From Clostridiales bacterium (lineage in GTDB: Bacteria > Bacillota > Clostridia > Saccharofermentanales > UBA5734), in assembly GCA_007135995.1 (NCBI GenBank), contig SLHU01000049.1, positions 1-7,250 on the forward strand: a stretch of 7,250 nucleotides of DNA, read 5' to 3'. The notes beneath the pieces are model-generated. The model was given only the letters and a program-made list of their open reading frames with translations, searched no databases and was not told the origin of the DNA. Each line of letters opens with the position of its first letter. Positions within the stretch are counted from its first letter, which is position 1. Made by a program: the position numbers and the translations under genes. Below, one piece after another: positions 6,601 through 7,250 of the stretch.

Positions 6601-6783
6601 ACCGGTACGCACATGCATATGAAAGCCGCCAAGCCCCATTTTCTTGAAATGTTCAATCTGCCACTTCAGCTTATCAACATCAAGATCTGCGTTCCATGCC
6701 CAGAAAGGCGTCCCTCTGTACTCCGAACCCGGGTTTTGAAACAACTCTTGTGTGACTGGTTTATTGTTTTCTGGATACAGCAT
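3634..6783 (-). CDS. GH106-like glycoside hydrolase (putative alpha-L-rhamnosidase or relative)
   Basis: A 1049-residue enzyme expected to cleave a glycosidic bond in a plant, host or microbial glycan. The N-terminal region resembles the GH106/rhamnosidase-type proteins of gut Clostridia: RGTPFWAWN (about 23-31), GGFHMHVRTGM, LYDEDRWPSGAAGG (about 91-104), IFTDEP (Glu236) and VLSELYG (Glu386), then HHLSWYAM. Glu236 and Glu386 are candidate catalytic acids by position in a TIM-barrel; this is inference. Residues about 470-580 (SIIVPDILTMRSSTLERLTAFQKQGGTLICLG) look like the glutaminase-like domain found after the barrel in several glycosidases, and the rest is beta-rich with a likely carbohydrate-binding-like C-terminal domain. 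There is no signal peptide, so the enzyme should act in the cytoplasm on imported oligosaccharides. Start at the ATG at 6783: GGAG lies 7 nt upstream, and the likely -10 lies inside the longer reading frame. The substrate is not certain, and no transporter lies nearby. Confidence 0.88.
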   Translation of the reverse strand: MLYPENNKPVTQELFQNPGSEYRGTPFWAWNADLDVDKLKWQIEHFKKMGLGGFHMHVRTGMATPYMGEDFMDLIKACVDHARALHMLAWLYDEDRWPSGAAGGRVTQHEPYRARHLLFTAQPYDGSGVSEYVPNSTAKTKRTENGELIACYDILLHADGTLKSYQRIEPGQPAAGKKWYAYMETALPSPWYNNQTYVDTLNPEAIADFINKTHRLYAEKVGDDFGGVIPAIFTDEPQFTHKTTLLHAQQETDLVMPWTNDLPETFMKQTSFDLLGKLPELVWELPEGQFSQARYAYHDHIAERFSQAFADQCGAWCRAHGLMLTGHMMEEPTLASQTAALGEAMRSYRGFDLPGIDILCNRYEYTTAKQAQSAARQHGNPGVLSELYGVTNWDFDFRGHKAQGDWQAALGVTVRVHHLSWYAMAGEAKRDYPASIHYQSSWSERYPVIEDHFARVNTAMTRGKPVCRTAVIHPIESFWLCWGPVDQTAAIRDQLDAQFSQLSEWLLFGQIDYDYLCESLLPVQCPEASNPLRAGEMAYESIIVPDILTMRSSTLERLTAFQKQGGTLICLGEAPACIDGRQASEHEAEMVAHLYEQAVRLPFNQTSLLEALEPVRDLDLLHASGRRADQLLYQMREDDDCRWLFIAQGRDPGKADQPQAWPLEIRIKGHWKPELYHTLTGEIKEAGASYTADSTSLSWPLYEHDSLLFCLRPAKPDQLTYSSQQNQAANLEQNRQLQTIDVYNSHKVPVELDEPNVLLLDIASWKLDDSAWQPADEVLRVDNKIRQQLEWPTREDKIAQPWTVADEPYEHLVSLRFTISCDTHVSSPRLALEGARQAAVQLDKQSVQNDIDGWYVDQTIEAIRLPDLTPGEHVLEITWPFNQRSNLEWCYLLGDFSVDVQGSRCVVKSPVREVSFSDLTHQGFPFYGGAVRYQLNVEAKGGQIQVHVPFYRGTMLDVYLDSTLCGPAVFSPYTQTISGVADGKHLLELVLYASRVNSFGCVHNCVRDYSWFGPDGWRTEGDAFAYEYQLKELGILKAPVVRCLSTLPG

Positions 6784-7004
6784 CTTTTTTCTCCGTTTCC
6801 CTGGGTAATATGCTATGACGTTCATTTCACAGACATTTTGTATTTTATTATAGTCTAGCATAATTTGTGTACCGGGCAAGCTATAGATTTTAAGCGCCTT
6901 TCACGGTAGAATATGGAAGGTGCTGATCGTGCTCTCAAAAGCTAAGATCGTGCAGCAAGGCAAACTCATCCTCCCTGAATAAGAATATTTAGAGGAGGTT
7001 TTCT
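6784..7004. other. Divergent intergenic region between the glycosidase and VTC genes
   Basis: Contains the glycosidase promoter on the minus strand. GATCGTGC occurs twice (6925-6932, 6946-6953), 21 bp apart. For the plus strand TAGAAT (6907-6912) is a possible -10, with only a weak -35 (TAGATT, 6884-6889). No RNA gene or terminator is visible. Confidence 0.55.
6847..6852 (-). promoter_or_regulatory. Probable -10 element of the glycosidase gene
   Basis: A perfect TATAAT on the minus strand lies about 64 bp before the chosen start, in AT-rich DNA. The -35 position at 17 bp (CCGGTA) is poor; TTGCCC matches better but at a 21-bp spacing. An activator may therefore be needed. I see no convincing CcpA (cre) site. 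Confidence 0.45.
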
Positions 7005-7082
7005 TTGCTTTTTTTGACAAAAGGAGGCAGGAGGCAGAAGCCCTTGATTTTTAACGAGGGAAGAACCCCTGAAATGTTTTAA
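7005..7082 (+). CDS. Possible 25-residue leader peptide upstream of the VTC gene
   Basis: A perfect AGGAGG (6993-6998) lies 6 nt before TTG at 7005, which opens 25 codons (start MLFLTKGGRRQK, end RTPEMF) and ends in TAA at 7080-7082. That TAA overlaps the ATG of the VTC gene as TAATG, the classic arrangement for translational coupling, and the VTC start has no Shine-Dalgarno sequence of its own. Two more AGGAGG copies (7022-7027, 7029-7034) lie inside the ORF; the second is 9 nt before a TTG at 7044 in the same frame, so a 12-residue version is possible. The alternative is a lost base in the TTTT run at 7077-7080: one extra T would fuse this ORF to the VTC frame as a longer N-terminus. No homologue is recognised. 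Confidence 0.45.
   Translation: MLFLTKGGRRQKPLIFNEGRTPEMF
7041..7070 (+). promoter_or_regulatory. Mutually exclusive hairpins before the VTC start
   Basis: CCCTTG (7041-7046) can pair with CGAGGG (7055-7060; one G-U pair) over an 8-nt loop. The same AGGG (7057-7060) can instead pair with CCCT (7067-7070) over 6 nt. Both lie in the leader ORF, so a translating ribosome would choose between them. The stems are short and the switch idea is speculative. Confidence 0.3.
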
Positions 7083-7250
7083 TGATCTGGCGTCATGAAC
7101 TGAAATATTTAATCGACGAGGCAACTTTTCAGCAGCTGTTTTTTACGCTGCGCCCGATTTTACATACTGATCAGCATGTTGTTTCAGAAAGCATGCCTGA
7201 ATTTAGTCATTACCGGGTACGCAGCCTTTATTTTGATGATTTTGGCAAAA
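7082..7250 (+). CDS. VTC-domain protein, polyphosphate polymerase-like (N-terminal part)
   Basis: The first 56 residues of a gene cut by the window edge. The start MIWRHELKYLI followed by HYRVRSLYFDDFG at 43-55 is typical of the VTC domain, a member of the triphosphate tunnel metalloenzyme superfamily whose yeast member Vtc4 makes polyphosphate from ATP. Lys8 and the pair Arg45/Arg47 sit where the family has basic residues lining the tunnel. In bacteria such proteins are often encoded beside CotH-like and DUF4956 proteins, which cannot be checked here; polyphosphate synthesis is inferred. An in-frame TGA at 7070-7072 limits the start to ATG 7082, which overlaps the stop of the leader ORF. No Shine-Dalgarno sequence lies at normal spacing, so translation probably depends on ribosomes finishing that ORF, unless a frameshift has split the two. 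Confidence 0.85.
   Translation, partial: MIWRHELKYLIDEATFQQLFFTLRPILHTDQHVVSESMPEFSHYRVRSLYFDDFGK

Noticed and set aside
7014..7019. Perfect TTGACA as a -35 for the VTC gene
   Set aside because: No -10-like sequence lies 16-18 bp downstream; the site falls in the purine-rich leader ORF.

Overview
The window looks like chromosomal DNA of a Gram-positive anaerobe in the Bacillota (Clostridia-like). This is inference from gene content and signals: strong AGGAGG-type ribosome binding sites, a TTG start, a WCAPC thioredoxin, a large glycosidase of a type common in gut Clostridia, a VTC-domain protein, and an E. coli-type SpeD of the kind Clostridia also carry. Nothing fixes the genus. There are no rRNA, tRNA, CRISPR, transposase or phage genes.

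Layout, left to right. The left end carries an 11-bp tandem repeat that runs into the stop codon of speD (minus strand; S-adenosylmethionine decarboxylase, polyamine synthesis). Upstream of speD, with its own strong promoter in the gap, is a Crp/Fnr-family regulator (minus strand, TTG start). A 367-bp intergenic region with a 20-bp x3 repeat separates it from a divergent (plus) lipoprotein whose C-terminal half is a single rhodanese domain. Downstream of that gene a 43-bp repeat array merges into a long bidirectional terminator shared with the convergent thioredoxin gene trxA (minus). Upstream of trxA on the same strand is a 1049-residue GH106-like cytoplasmic glycoside hydrolase. At the right end, divergent from it, is the start of a VTC-domain (polyphosphate polymerase-like) gene. 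A possible 25-codon leader ORF precedes it and overlaps its start in a TAATG junction.

The genes do not form one pathway: polyamine synthesis, a sensor/regulator, thiol/sulfur chemistry (rhodanese and thioredoxin, convergent), glycan degradation and polyphosphate. The regulator may act on its own promoter and on speD, since both carry inverted-repeat candidates. The most distinctive features of the window are its intergenic regions. Four unrelated tandem repeats (units of 11, 20, 43 and about 27 bp) sit at gene edges, and the VTC gene has an unusual translation-coupled leader. I see no clear multi-gene undescribed system. The leader-VTC arrangement and the repeat-terminator array are the best candidates for a second look.
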